Shown here: positions 55,632-64,000 of the stretch, in pieces
Layout of the letters: every line of letters starts with the position of its first letter
Position numbering within the stretch: the stretch's first letter is position 1
NCBI RefSeq assembly: GCF_000272005.1
Contig: NZ_AKKU01000015.1
Span: forward strand, 186,001 to 250,000
Direction: 5' to 3'
From: Alishewanella agri BL06
GTDB taxonomy: Bacteria > Pseudomonadota > Gammaproteobacteria > Enterobacterales > Alteromonadaceae
DNA: 64,000 nucleotides
The notes under the pieces: model-generated
Seen by the model: the letters and a program-made list of their open reading frames with translations, nothing else
The model's database searches: none
What the model was told of the DNA's origin: nothing
Translations under genes and position numbers: made by a program

Positions 55632-56618
55632 ATGGTCTCTATTGCAAGCCCCACACTTTGGTTGGTTTTTTTTGGTATCGTGCTGATTATGCTGGCGATT
55701 GACCTGTTTCTGGTCGGCGGCGGCAAGGCACATAAAGTCAGTTTACGTGAAGCCGCTACCTGGTCGGTGATCTGGGTGACGGTGTCTATGGCCTTTGCCA
55801 CCGGCCTGTGGTTTTATCTGGATGCAGAACAAGGTCGGGCACTGGCTAACGCGAAAACACTGGAGTTTGTGACCGGCTATCTGATTGAAAAGTCATTGGC
55901 GGTAGACAATGTGTTCGTCTGGTTAATGATTTTTAGCTACTTTGCCGTACCGGCCGAATTACAAAAGCGGGTGCTCATCTACGGCGTGCTGGGTGCCATT
56001 GTGATGCGCACCATCATGATTTTTGCCGGTGTCTGGCTGATCCAACGTTTTGACTGGATACTTTACGTTTTCGGTGCCTTTCTGGTGTTTAGCGGTATCA
56101 AAATGTGGTTATTCGCTGAAGCCTCGCCGGATCTGTCAAAAAATGCCGCTCTGCTGTGGCTGCGCAAACACTTGCGCTTAACTGATGAGCTGGACGGCGA
56201 AAAATTTACCGTAATAAAACCACATAAAAAAACCGGTAAGCTGGTGCGTTACGGTACGCCACTGCTACTGGTGCTGATTTTGGTCGAAATTACCGATCTG
56301 ATCTTTGCGGTCGACTCGATACCAGCGATCTTCGCCATCAGTACTGACCCCTTTATTGTGTTAACCTCCAATATCTTCGCCATTCTGGGCTTACGGGCAA
56401 TGTACTTCCTGCTGGCCGACTTTGCCGATCGCTTTAGTTTGCTCAACTATGGCCTGGCGCTGGTGCTGATTTTTGTCGGTTGTAAGATGCTGTTGCTGGA
56501 TATATTCCATATTCCGGTCTACATCTCGTTACCCGTTGTAGCCTGTTTTATTGGCGGCTCGATCTGGCTGTCGTTACGTAAAGCTAAGCTCGAAGCCAGT
56601 AAGCACAGCGCAAGTTAA
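55632..56618 (+). CDS. alx: TerC/Alx-family membrane protein (manganese exporter type)
   Basis: The 328-residue protein has about nine transmembrane helices and the TerC/Alx family acidic patches ([16 protein letters not shown] and [20 protein letters not shown]). Alx in E. coli exports Mn2+ under alkaline conditions and is controlled by a yybP-ykoY element; here the same element lies upstream, supporting the identity. No strong Shine-Dalgarno sequence is visible before the ATG at 55632. Confidence 0.93.
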   Translation: MVSIASPTLWLVFFGIVLIMLAIDLFLVGGGKAHKVSLREAATWSVIWVTVSMAFATGLWFYLDAEQGRALANAKTLEFVTGYLIEKSLAVDNVFVWLMIFSYFAVPAELQKRVLIYGVLGAIVMRTIMIFAGVWLIQRFDWILYVFGAFLVFSGIKMWLFAEASPDLSKNAALLWLRKHLRLTDELDGEKFTVIKPHKKTGKLVRYGTPLLLVLILVEITDLIFAVDSIPAIFAISTDPFIVLTSNIFAILGLRAMYFLLADFADRFSLLNYGLALVLIFVGCKMLLLDIFHIPVYISLPVVACFIGGSIWLSLRKAKLEASKHSAS

Positions 56619-56698
56619 GCCACGCTGGTGTTTAAGTTTGCGCCTGCCTGGTGCAGGCAGTAAACTTAGCGCCAGTATAGCTAAGCAAGGTATTCCCC

Positions 56699-57346
56699 GT
56701 GATCGATCACAGCATGCAGCAATTAAGCGGCAACCTGTTTATTATTTCGGCGCCCAGTGGCGCCGGCAAATCGACGCTGATCCAGGCGCTGCTAAAGCGT
56801 TACAGCGATATGCGCTTAAGTGTGTCGCATACCACCCGTGCGCCACGAGCAGGCGAGCAGGATGGCGTGCATTATCACTTCACCACTATTCCCGATTTTC
56901 AGCAGCGTATCGCCAACGGCGAATTTTTAGAAAGTGCCGAGGTATTCGGTAACTACTATGGCACCTCAACACAGGCTATTCGCGAATTACTCAGTCAGGG
57001 TATCGATGTGTTTCTTGATATTGACTGGCAGGGCGCACAACAAATCCGCGCCAAGGTGGCCGGTACTATTGGTATCTTTATTCTGCCGCCCAGTCTCGAC
57101 GCGCTGCAGCAGCGGCTGACCCATCGCGCTACCGATAGCGCCGAAGTCATCGCTAAACGCATGGCGCAGGCCCAAAGCGAAATGTCGCATGCCTTCGAAT
57201 ATGACTATCTGATTATTAATGACCAGTTAGAGCAAGCTTACAATGAGCTGGAGCGCATCGTACTGGCGCAGCGTAACCGCTTTAGTAGCCAGGCTCACCG
57301 GCAGCAGGCTTTGCTGGAACAACTGTTGGCGAAAGCAGCAAAATAG
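56699..57346 (+). CDS. gmk: Guanylate kinase
   Basis: Gmk phosphorylates GMP to GDP. The 215-residue product has the P-loop [10 protein letters not shown], the GMP-binding region ([18 protein letters not shown]) and [12 protein letters not shown]. The GTG at 56699 is favoured because AAGG lies nine bases upstream; an ATG at 56714 has no good site. A GCCTGC/GCAGGC repeat precedes it in the gap after alx. It begins the conserved gmk-rpoZ-spoT run. Confidence 0.96.
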   Translation: MIDHSMQQLSGNLFIISAPSGAGKSTLIQALLKRYSDMRLSVSHTTRAPRAGEQDGVHYHFTTIPDFQQRIANGEFLESAEVFGNYYGTSTQAIRELLSQGIDVFLDIDWQGAQQIRAKVAGTIGIFILPPSLDALQQRLTHRATDSAEVIAKRMAQAQSEMSHAFEYDYLIINDQLEQAYNELERIVLAQRNRFSSQAHRQQALLEQLLAKAAK

Positions 57347-57404
57347 CGTACACTATGCGGTCTTGTAATACCTGTATTAACACTGAATTATTCCGGAGTG
57401 CTGA

Positions 57405-57680
57405 ATGGCTCGCGTAACCGTTGAAGATGCTGTAGATAAAATTGGTAACCGTTTTGACTTAATTCTGGTTGCAGCACGCCGTGCTCGTCAGCTGTCAGTG
57501 GAAGGCAAAGAACCCATGGTTGACCGTGAAAACGACAAACCGACTGTGGTTGCACTGCGCGAAATTGAAAAAGGCTTTATTACTCAGAGCATCCTGGACC
57601 TACAGGAGCGCCGCGATCAGTTACAGCAAGAAGCCTCTGAAATGGCTGCCGTTGCTGCCATTATCGGCTCAGATCAGTAA
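57405..57680 (+). CDS. rpoZ: RNA polymerase omega subunit
   Basis: The 91-residue protein begins [30 protein letters not shown], the standard omega sequence that helps assemble beta-prime and contributes to ppGpp binding. It sits between gmk and spoT. A perfect nine-base stem (GCCAACGGC/GCCGTTGGC) occurs in the gap after it at 57701-57724. Confidence 0.97.
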   Translation: MARVTVEDAVDKIGNRFDLILVAARRARQLSVEGKEPMVDRENDKPTVVALREIEKGFITQSILDLQERRDQLQQEASEMAAVAAIIGSDQ

Positions 57681-57700
57681 AAAAAGCCTGCCAAACTGCT

Positions 57701-57724
57701 GCCAACGGCCTTTCTGCCGTTGGC
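57701..57724 (+). terminator. Hairpin between rpoZ and spoT
   Basis: GCCAACGGC and GCCGTTGGC form a nine-base stem with a six-base loop, 20 bases after the rpoZ stop. No T-run follows, so it may be a pause, processing or weak termination site rather than a strong terminator. Confidence 0.5.
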
Positions 57725-57854
57725 ATTCGCCAAATTTACACGTATATTCTAAGCTTAAGCAGCATAGTCGCTGTGTTAATCTATGCAGTAAAAAGCCGTA
57801 ATCAGGATTGACACCCGCAACCTTTGTTTTGTGCTGTGTTCGTTTGGAGATCCC

Positions 57855-59972
57855 GTGTATCTGTTTGAAGGTCTGAAAAATCAGATAAGTGCGTATCTGC
57901 CCCCGGAGCAGGTTAATCTGGTACAACAGGCCTATGTGGTTGCCAGAGATGCACATGCACCGCAGTTTCGTTCTAGCGGTGAGCCCTATATTACCCACCC
58001 GGTAGCGGTCACCAGTATTCTGGCCGAGATGAAACTCGACCACGAAACACTGATGGCCGCCCTGCTACATGATGTGATTGAAGACACCCCGGTTACCAAA
58101 GAAGATCTTACCCGCTTGTTTGGCGCGACCGTGGCAGAACTGGTGCAGGGTGTTAGCAAACTCGATAAAGTAAAATTTAAAGATATCAAAGAGTTTGAAA
58201 CTACCAACCTGCAAAAAATGTTTATGGCGATGACCCAGGATATCCGGGTTATTCTGATTAAACTGGCCGATCGCACCCACAATATGCGCACCCTAGGGGC
58301 GTTAAAACCAGAAAAACGCCGCCGTATTGCCAAAGAAACCTTAGAACTATACGCGCCGATCGCCAACCGCCTGGGTATTCATAATATCAAAAATGAGCTG
58401 GAAGACTGGGGTTTTCAGGCGCTATACCCAATGCGTTACCGTGCTCTTAGCTCAGCGGTTAAACAGGCGCGCGGTAACCGCCGTGAACTGCTGGAAAAAG
58501 TGCAGCAGGATATCCGCAACCGCATTCAACAAACGGGTATTCCGGCTGAGGTCAGTGGCCGCGAAAAACATCTGTACAGCATCTACCGCAAAATGAAAAA
58601 CAAAGAGCTGATGTTCAATGATGTAATGGATATCTATGCGTTTCGGGTCGTGGTCGACAGTATCGATAACTGCTACCGCACCCTGGGGGTAATGCACAAC
58701 CTGTTTAAACCCATTGAAAGCCGCTTTAAAGACTATATCGCTATTCCAAAGCAAAACGGCTATCAGTCGCTACATACGTCACTGATTGGTCCGCACGGTA
58801 TTCCGGTAGAAATTCAGATGCGCACCCGCGAAATGGATGAAATGGCCGACAAAGGTATCGCCGCGCACTGGATGTACAAGGTTAACGGCGAAGTGCGTGA
58901 GTCTACCGCCCAAATCCGCGCCCAGCGCTGGATGCAAAGCCTGCTGGAATTACAGCAAAGCGCCGGTAACAGCCAGGAGTTTGTCGAAAACGTTAAATCC
59001 GAGCTGTATCCGGACGAGCTCTATGTCTTCACGCCAAAAGGCCGCATCGTCGAGCTGCCCATTGGTGCTACAGCGGTCGATTTTGCTTATGCGGTGCATA
59101 CTGATATCGGTAATAAGTGCGTTGGCGCCAAGGTTGACCGCCGGCCCTACTCGCTAAGCAAACCACTGGAAACCGGGCAAACGGTGGAGATTATTACCAG
59201 CCCCGGCGGTAAGCCTAATGCCAACTGGTTAAACTATGTGGTCACCAGCCGCGCTATTCTGGGTATCCGGAACTACCTGAAAAAACAACAGCAAAACGAA
59301 GCTGTTAGCCTGGGTAAACGCTTACTGACGTCCGCTTTGGGTACAGTGAAACTGGAAGAGATTAGCCAGGAGCGGATTGAGCAGGTCCTGACCAACTTAC
59401 AACAACCGACGCTGGATGCACTATATAGCGAAATCGGCCTCGGTAACCAATTACCGATAGCAATTGCCCGCCGCTTATTGGGTGAGTTTGATAGCGATGA
59501 GCCGCAAAGTAAGGCGCCGGCTATCCCCAAAGGCAATACCTTTATCGTCGGCTCCGAAGGTATGTTGGTCACCTTTGCCAAGTGTTGCCGGCCGATACCC
59601 GGCGATCCTATCGTCGCCAACGCCACACCGGGCAAAGGTCTTAACGTGCACCGCGCTGAGTGTCGTAATATCAAAGGCTGGGAACGTGAACCGGCAAGGT
59701 TCTTCCCGGTACGTTGGGATAATACGACGGAGAAGCAGTTCCTGTGTGATATCCGGGTGTTTATTCTGAATAAACAAGGCGTGCTGGCAAAACTGACCAC
59801 GATGATCGCCACTCAGGACTCTAATATTCAGGATTTATCGACTGAAGATCGCGATACCGGCGAATATGTGATAAAAATCACCCTCTCGGTGAAAGATCGG
59901 GTACATCTGGCCAATGTGATGCGCAAAATCCGCGTCATGCCCGATGTGCAAAAAGTTTACAGAAGGAAATAA
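57855..59972 (+). CDS. spoT: Bifunctional (p)ppGpp synthetase/hydrolase SpoT
   Basis: SpoT controls the alarmone ppGpp in response to starvation. The 705-residue product carries the HD hydrolase domain (HDVIEDT), the synthetase region (DYIAIPKQNGYQSLHTSL), the TGS domain (ELPIGATAVDFAYAVHTDIGNKC) and the C-terminal ACT domain. The GTG at 57855 aligns with MYLFEGLKNQI and has a GGAG site; an in-frame upstream start would add eight residues. HD residues look intact, so it is not a RelA-like form. Confidence 0.96.
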   Translation: MYLFEGLKNQISAYLPPEQVNLVQQAYVVARDAHAPQFRSSGEPYITHPVAVTSILAEMKLDHETLMAALLHDVIEDTPVTKEDLTRLFGATVAELVQGVSKLDKVKFKDIKEFETTNLQKMFMAMTQDIRVILIKLADRTHNMRTLGALKPEKRRRIAKETLELYAPIANRLGIHNIKNELEDWGFQALYPMRYRALSSAVKQARGNRRELLEKVQQDIRNRIQQTGIPAEVSGREKHLYSIYRKMKNKELMFNDVMDIYAFRVVVDSIDNCYRTLGVMHNLFKPIESRFKDYIAIPKQNGYQSLHTSLIGPHGIPVEIQMRTREMDEMADKGIAAHWMYKVNGEVRESTAQIRAQRWMQSLLELQQSAGNSQEFVENVKSELYPDELYVFTPKGRIVELPIGATAVDFAYAVHTDIGNKCVGAKVDRRPYSLSKPLETGQTVEIITSPGGKPNANWLNYVVTSRAILGIRNYLKKQQQNEAVSLGKRLLTSALGTVKLEEISQERIEQVLTNLQQPTLDALYSEIGLGNQLPIAIARRLLGEFDSDEPQSKAPAIPKGNTFIVGSEGMLVTFAKCCRPIPGDPIVANATPGKGLNVHRAECRNIKGWEREPARFFPVRWDNTTEKQFLCDIRVFILNKQGVLAKLTTMIATQDSNIQDLSTEDRDTGEYVIKITLSVKDRVHLANVMRKIRVMPDVQKVYRRK

Positions 59973-59978
59973 GCGTTC

Positions 59979-60371
59979 ATGTCAAAAGTGATTATCCGTA
60001 CTGATGCCGCGCCAGCGGCCATCGGCACCTACAGCCAGGCGGTAAAAATTGGCACTACCGTGTATTTGTCCGGCCAGATCCCATTAGTGCCAGCTACGAT
60101 GCAAATGGTGTCAGAAGATTTTGCCGAGCAAACCCATCAGGTGTTTAAAAACTTAAGCGCGGTGTGTGAAGCGGCCGGCGGCACTCTGAATAATATGGTA
60201 AAGGTAAATATCTTTTTAACTGACCTGAGCCAGTTCGCCACGGTGAATCAGATTATGAGCCAGTACTACCAGGAGCCATATCCGGCACGAGCTGCGGTAC
60301 AAGTCAGTGCCCTACCCCGCGGTGCGCAAATTGAAATCGACGGCGTGATGGAAGTGCCGTCAACCTACTAA
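59979..60371 (+). CDS. ridA: Reactive imine deaminase RidA
   Basis: RidA hydrolyses toxic 2-aminoacrylate and related imines. The 130-residue protein has the YjgF/RidA conserved positions including [17 protein letters not shown], the catalytic Arg in [23 protein letters not shown]. It begins six bases after the spoT stop and is probably translated in the same transcript. Confidence 0.96.
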   Translation: MSKVIIRTDAAPAAIGTYSQAVKIGTTVYLSGQIPLVPATMQMVSEDFAEQTHQVFKNLSAVCEAAGGTLNNMVKVNIFLTDLSQFATVNQIMSQYYQEPYPARAAVQVSALPRGAQIEIDGVMEVPSTY

Positions 60372-60394
60372 CCTCTACCTACTTAGGCCAGGTT

Positions 60395-62479
60395 TTGAGC
60401 CAGACCCGTCTTGATAATATCGCCATTTCAGCCATTAAAGGCGTCGGCAGAAAAGTTGCTGAACGCCTGGCGAAACTGGCGATTTTTAGTATTCAGGACA
60501 TCTTATTTCACCTGCCGCTGCGTTACGAAGATCGCACCCGCCTTTACCCTATTGCCGACTTAATGCCGCTGTTGCACGCCACAGTACAAGGCGAGGTACA
60601 AAGTAGCGAGGTGCATTTTGGTAAAAGACGCAGTTGGCTGGTTACCGTCAAGGATGGCAGCGGCAGCATTACGCTGCGGTTTTTTCATTTTTCGGCGGCA
60701 CAAAAAAATGCCGTGGTAAAAGGTAGCCGCTTACGTTGCTTTGGCGAGGTCAAGCGCGGCCCGCGCGGCCTCGAGATGCTGCATCCGGAATACAAAGTAT
60801 TACAGGATGAGGCCTTGGAGCTGCAAGTCGCCGAAACCCTGACGCCAATTTACCCGACCACCGAAGGCTTAAAACAAGCCACCTGGCGCAACCTGACCGA
60901 TGCCGCCCTGACTTACCTGAAGCAATATGCGCCAACCGAATATTTACCGGCGGAGCTGATGCGCCAGCCCTGGTCGCTGGCCGAGGCACTGCATTATATT
61001 CACCGCCCACCGCCGGATGCGCAGCTTACGCTGTTAGAAGCAGGCAAGCACCCGGCGCAGCAACGGCTGATTTTAGAAGAGCTGATTGCGCAGCAGCTGA
61101 GTATGTATCAGCTACGTAGTCAGGGCCAGCAACAGCAGGCGGTGGCATTGCCTGCGCCGGCAAAATTACTCAACGACTTTTTAAGACAACTGCCGTTTCA
61201 GCCCACCGGCGCCCAACAGCGGGTGGTGGCAGAAATTCAGGCTGATCTGGCCAAACCGCTGCCAATGCTGCGCTTAGTGCAGGGCGATGTCGGCTCCGGT
61301 AAAACGCTGGTCGCGGCGCTGGCGGCGTTAACTGCTATCGGCAATGGCTATCAGGTGGCGTTAATGGCCCCCACCGAGCTTCTGGCCGAACAGCATGCGT
61401 TAAATTTTCAGCGCTGGTTTGCACCGCTCGGTATTCAGTTAGCCTGGCTGGGCGGTAAAAGCAAAGGTAAGGCGCGCGAACAGAGTCTGGCCGCGATCGG
61501 CGATGGCAACGCTCAAATGGTGGTGGGGACCCATGCGCTGTTTCAGCAACAGGTTGAATTTAAACAACTGGCGCTGGTGATTATCGATGAACAGCACCGC
61601 TTTGGCGTGCATCAGCGGCTGGCACTGCGTGAAAAAGGCGGCATTGCCGGCCATTATCCGCATCAGCTGGTGATGACGGCAACGCCGATCCCTCGCACCC
61701 TGGCAATGACTGCCTATGCCGATCTGGATACCTCGGTGATTGATGAATTACCGCCGGGCCGCACACCGGTGACTACCGTCGCCATTCCGGATAGCCGCCG
61801 CGACGAGGTGATTGCGCGGGTAAAGCAGGTGGTAACCGAACAACAACGGCAAGCATACTGGGTTTGCACCTTAATTGAAGAATCGGAAGCGCTGCAATGC
61901 CAGGCCGCTGAGGATACCGCGACCTTGCTACAACAAGCGCTGCCAGAGCTAAAAATTGGTCTGGTGCATGGCCGCTTAAAAAGCGCTGAAAAACAGCAAA
62001 TTATGCAAAGCTTTAGCAGTGGTGAGCTGGATTTATTGGTCGCCACTACCGTGATTGAGGTGGGTGTCGATGTGCCCAACGCCAGTCTGATGATTATCGA
62101 AAACCCGGAGCGGCTGGGCCTGGCGCAGCTGCATCAGCTGCGCGGCCGGGTTGGCCGGGGTAGCGCCGTGTCGCATTGTGTGCTGTTATACCATGCACCG
62201 CTGTCGCGCACAGCACTGGCACGCTTGTCAGTGCTGCGCGAAAGTAACGACGGCTTTGTTATTGCACAGCGCGATTTGGAAATTCGCGGTCCCGGTGAGC
62301 TATTGGGCACCCGGCAAACCGGTTTAATGCAGTTTAAAATTGCTGACCTAACCCGCGATAGCGAGTTACTGCCACAAGCTCGGCAACTCGCAGCGATAAT
62401 GTGGCAACAACACCGGCCCGCCAGCCTGCAACTGATTAAACGCTGGCTCGCCAACAAAGAAATTTACGGCCACGCCTAA
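60395..62479 (+). CDS. recG: ATP-dependent DNA helicase RecG
   Basis: RecG unwinds and remodels branched DNA and regresses replication forks. The 694-residue protein has an N-terminal OB wedge region (GVGRKVAERLAKLAIFSIQDILFHLPLRYEDRT), Walker A (GDVGSGKT), DEQHRFG and motif VI (QLRGRVGRG), plus the C-terminal TRG region. The TTG start at 60395 is favoured because the next upstream codon in frame is a stop (60383) and the first ATG would remove part of the wedge. A TTG start suggests low expression. Confidence 0.95.
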   Translation: MSQTRLDNIAISAIKGVGRKVAERLAKLAIFSIQDILFHLPLRYEDRTRLYPIADLMPLLHATVQGEVQSSEVHFGKRRSWLVTVKDGSGSITLRFFHFSAAQKNAVVKGSRLRCFGEVKRGPRGLEMLHPEYKVLQDEALELQVAETLTPIYPTTEGLKQATWRNLTDAALTYLKQYAPTEYLPAELMRQPWSLAEALHYIHRPPPDAQLTLLEAGKHPAQQRLILEELIAQQLSMYQLRSQGQQQQAVALPAPAKLLNDFLRQLPFQPTGAQQRVVAEIQADLAKPLPMLRLVQGDVGSGKTLVAALAALTAIGNGYQVALMAPTELLAEQHALNFQRWFAPLGIQLAWLGGKSKGKAREQSLAAIGDGNAQMVVGTHALFQQQVEFKQLALVIIDEQHRFGVHQRLALREKGGIAGHYPHQLVMTATPIPRTLAMTAYADLDTSVIDELPPGRTPVTTVAIPDSRRDEVIARVKQVVTEQQRQAYWVCTLIEESEALQCQAAEDTATLLQQALPELKIGLVHGRLKSAEKQQIMQSFSSGELDLLVATTVIEVGVDVPNASLMIIENPERLGLAQLHQLRGRVGRGSAVSHCVLLYHAPLSRTALARLSVLRESNDGFVIAQRDLEIRGPGELLGTRQTGLMQFKIADLTRDSELLPQARQLAAIMWQQHRPASLQLIKRWLANKEIYGHA

Positions 62480-62480
62480 C

Positions 62481-62569
62481 TTATCCACACGTCTCCGGTA
62501 CCGGTCTGACCAGTTTATCCACAGCACTCCGGTACAAAGCTAACACTGAACCGGAGTGTTGTGGATAAA
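62481..62569. repeat. Inverted repeat with DnaA boxes after recG
   Basis: Perfect DnaA consensus boxes TTATCCACA occur at 62481-62489 and 62515-62523, and the complement at 62560-62568. The last two lie in the arms of an almost perfect 20-base inverted repeat (62514-62533 and 62550-62569, one mismatch, 16-base loop); all boxes point inwards or outwards symmetrically. As RNA the arms would also pair fully (one G-U). Confidence 0.8.
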
Positions 62570-62604
62570 AATGTGGCAGATCATGACGAACCAAGAGGTA
62601 TGCT

Positions 62605-63399
62605 ATGCAAGATCTTACTGCTCTGTCGCCCTATCAAATCCGCCAGCTGTGTCGCAGCGGTGAATTTGCCAGCAATACCTCGGGCCTGGCGCCGGGTTTT
62701 GTGCAGGCCAATATGGCGATTATCCCTGCCGCCTATGCCGCCGACTTCCTGCAGTTTTGTCACTTTAACCCCAAGCCCTGCCCGCTGCTGGGTATGGCGG
62801 CTCGTCCCGGTGCTGTTGCGCTGCCGGCACTGGCACAAGATTTAGATATTCGCACCGACTTACCGCGTTACCGCATTTTTCGCCATGGCGAACTGGTGGA
62901 TGAAGTGACTGATCTGACTACCGTCTGGCGCGATGATCTGGTGACCTTTTTAATCGGCTGTTCTTTTTCATTTGAAGAAGCATTACTGGCTGATGGCCTG
63001 GAAATTCGCAATATAACCGAACAGGTCAATGTACCGATGTATCGCACTAACCTGGCCTGTCAGAGTGCCAGGGTGTTTAGCGGCAATATGGTGGTCAGTA
63101 TGCGACCAATGAAACCAGCCGATGCGATCCGCGCCATTCAGATTTGCTCGCGCTTCCCGCAAGTACATGGCGCGCCGGTGCATTTTGGCGATCCGGCGGC
63201 TATCGGTATTCGAGATATCAATCAGCCTGATTATGGCGATGCGGTAACGATTAAACCCGGTGAAGTGCCGGTATTCTGGGCCTGTGGTGTCACACCGCAG
63301 GTGGCGATTGCCAATGCCAAGCTAGATTTTTGTATTAGCCATGCGCCCGGGCATATGCTGGTTACCGACTTAACCAACAGTAAACTGGCGGTGTTGTAA
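62605..63399 (+). CDS. DUF1445-family putative hydro-lyase (D-glutamate cyclase-like)
   Basis: The 264-residue protein has the DUF1445 (YcsI-like) pattern: [32 protein letters not shown] and the C-terminal [14 protein letters not shown]. Family members are annotated as hydro-lyases, and the related human DGLUCY is a D-glutamate cyclase. An AGAGG site lies before the ATG at 62605. It begins 36 bases after the DnaA-box repeat. Confidence 0.8.
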   Translation: MQDLTALSPYQIRQLCRSGEFASNTSGLAPGFVQANMAIIPAAYAADFLQFCHFNPKPCPLLGMAARPGAVALPALAQDLDIRTDLPRYRIFRHGELVDEVTDLTTVWRDDLVTFLIGCSFSFEEALLADGLEIRNITEQVNVPMYRTNLACQSARVFSGNMVVSMRPMKPADAIRAIQICSRFPQVHGAPVHFGDPAAIGIRDINQPDYGDAVTIKPGEVPVFWACGVTPQVAIANAKLDFCISHAPGHMLVTDLTNSKLAVL

Positions 63400-63487
63400 A
63401 CCGGCTAAACTCGAGCCTGGCAACTTGTGATAGGCATGCTTAAACGCTAGAATGACCTAAATAGAGACTGCATTAAGGACCTAATAA

Positions 63488-63736
63488 ATGACCTCTAGAA
63501 TTTTAGCTGATGTAGCAGCAAGCATTACTGAATTAAAAGCCAACCCGATGAAAGTTGCGACAAGTGCATATGGTGCACCTGTCGCGGTTCTTAATCGAAA
63601 CGAGCCTGCATTTTACTGTGTACCCGCTAAAGCATACGAAGACATAATGGATCGTCTCGAGGATCTCGAACTGCTTGCAATTGCAAGAGAACGGGAATCA
63701 GAAGAAAGCATCTCGGTTAACATCGATGACCTATAA
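63488..63736 (+). CDS. RelB/StbD-type antitoxin
   Basis: The 82-residue protein (MTSRILADVAASITELKANPMKVAT... with the C-terminal acidic region EDLELLAIARERESEESIS) fits the Phd/YefM-StbD antitoxin type, which binds DNA through its N terminus and neutralises a RelE-type toxin. It overlaps the toxin start by 11 bases. An AAGGACC site precedes the ATG. Confidence 0.82.
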   Translation: MTSRILADVAASITELKANPMKVATSAYGAPVAVLNRNEPAFYCVPAKAYEDIMDRLEDLELLAIARERESEESISVNIDDL

Positions 63737-64000
63737 ACTTGATTTTAAAAAGAGCGCCTGGAAAGAATGGCAAAAACTTGGCTCGACATTACAGCAACAG
63801 TTTAAAAAGAAACTGGTTGAGCGCTTAGAAAACCCACACGTTCCCGCCTCCAAACTCTCTGGCGCTGAAAATATGTATAAAATCAAATTGCGCCAGTCAG
63901 GGTACCGCCTCGTTTACCAGGTAAAAGATGATGTCATTGTCGTAACGGTTTTAGCGGTAGGAAAACGAGAGCGAACTGATGTTTACCTTAGTGCAATAAA
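63726..64000 (+). CDS. RelE/StbE-type mRNA-interferase toxin (3' end cut)
   Basis: From the ATG at 63726 the frame reads MTYKLDFKKSAWKEWQKLG, then MYKIKLRQSGYRLVYQVKDDVIVVTVLAVGKRERTDVY, the RelE/StbE family. 91 codons are present before the window ends, with the C terminus (SAIK...) almost certainly complete or nearly so. RelE toxins cleave mRNA on the ribosome. Paired with the antitoxin by 11-base overlap. Confidence 0.85.
   Translation, partial: MTYKLDFKKSAWKEWQKLGSTLQQQFKKKLVERLENPHVPASKLSGAENMYKIKLRQSGYRLVYQVKDDVIVVTVLAVGKRERTDVYLSAI

Noticed and set aside
56642-56661. Terminator after alx
   Set aside because: The GCCTGC/GCAGGC stem is short and no T tract follows, so it is not called as a feature.
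62481-62569. Chromosomal replication origin
   Set aside because: Only three DnaA boxes, no A+T-rich unwinding region and no dnaA, dnaN, gidA or rpmH nearby.

Overview
The window looks like a chromosomal segment of a marine or aquatic gammaproteobacterium of the Alteromonadales/Chromatiales type (Rheinheimera, Alishewanella or Arsukibacterium-like). This rests on gene order and protein character: lptCAB-rpoN-hpf-ptsN-rapZ-npr, rpmBG-radC-coaBC-dut-slmA, pyrE-rph-yicC and gmk-rpoZ-spoT-ridA-recG are classic gammaproteobacterial clusters. The genus is an inference, not something read directly.

Layout. 1-5.2 kb: LPS export, sigma-54 and nitrogen-PTS genes on the plus strand. 5.2-11.1 kb: a six-gene Mrp/Pha-type Na+(K+)/H+ antiporter operon on the minus strand with a fused MrpA-MrpB protein. 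11.4-13.6 kb: secreted oligopeptidase B. 13.7-17.9 kb: a thiamine uptake and salvage operon (TonB receptor, thiamine-binding protein, PnuT-like permease, kinase) behind a clear TPP riboswitch. 18-22 kb: a tightly overlapping operon of a PstS-like periplasmic protein, an outer-membrane barrel and a GGDEF/EAL enzyme. 22-28.5 kb: mgtE with a hairpin over its ribosome-binding site, a DUF432 protein with an MscS channel, a D15-type outer-membrane protein and mutM. 28.5-35.3 kb: housekeeping genes.

35.4-54.8 kb is an accessory island, lying between yicC and the alx/gmk block and visibly more A+T-rich in its first 9 kb. It holds a four-gene SNF2 helicase / PD-(D/E)XK-AIPR nuclease / type III Mod / type III Res operon; a compact three-gene cassette (TIGR04255-like protein, HTH protein, unknown protein); a broken Fic gene; an Mrr-like membrane nuclease; an intact IS5-type element; a CapW/BrxR-like WYL regulator; a class II Fic protein with a repeated operator; and two hipBA modules, one with hipA reduced to a remnant. 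Most of it reads as a defence and toxin-antitoxin hotspot, and the two best candidates for undescribed systems are the four-gene restriction operon and the three-gene cassette.

54.9-64 kb returns to core genes: a hotdog-fold protein, a TerC/Alx protein behind a yybP-ykoY (Mn2+) riboswitch, then gmk, rpoZ, spoT, ridA and recG. After recG comes an unusual long inverted repeat carrying DnaA boxes, a DUF1445-type hydro-lyase, and a RelB/StbD-RelE/StbE toxin-antitoxin pair cut by the window edge.
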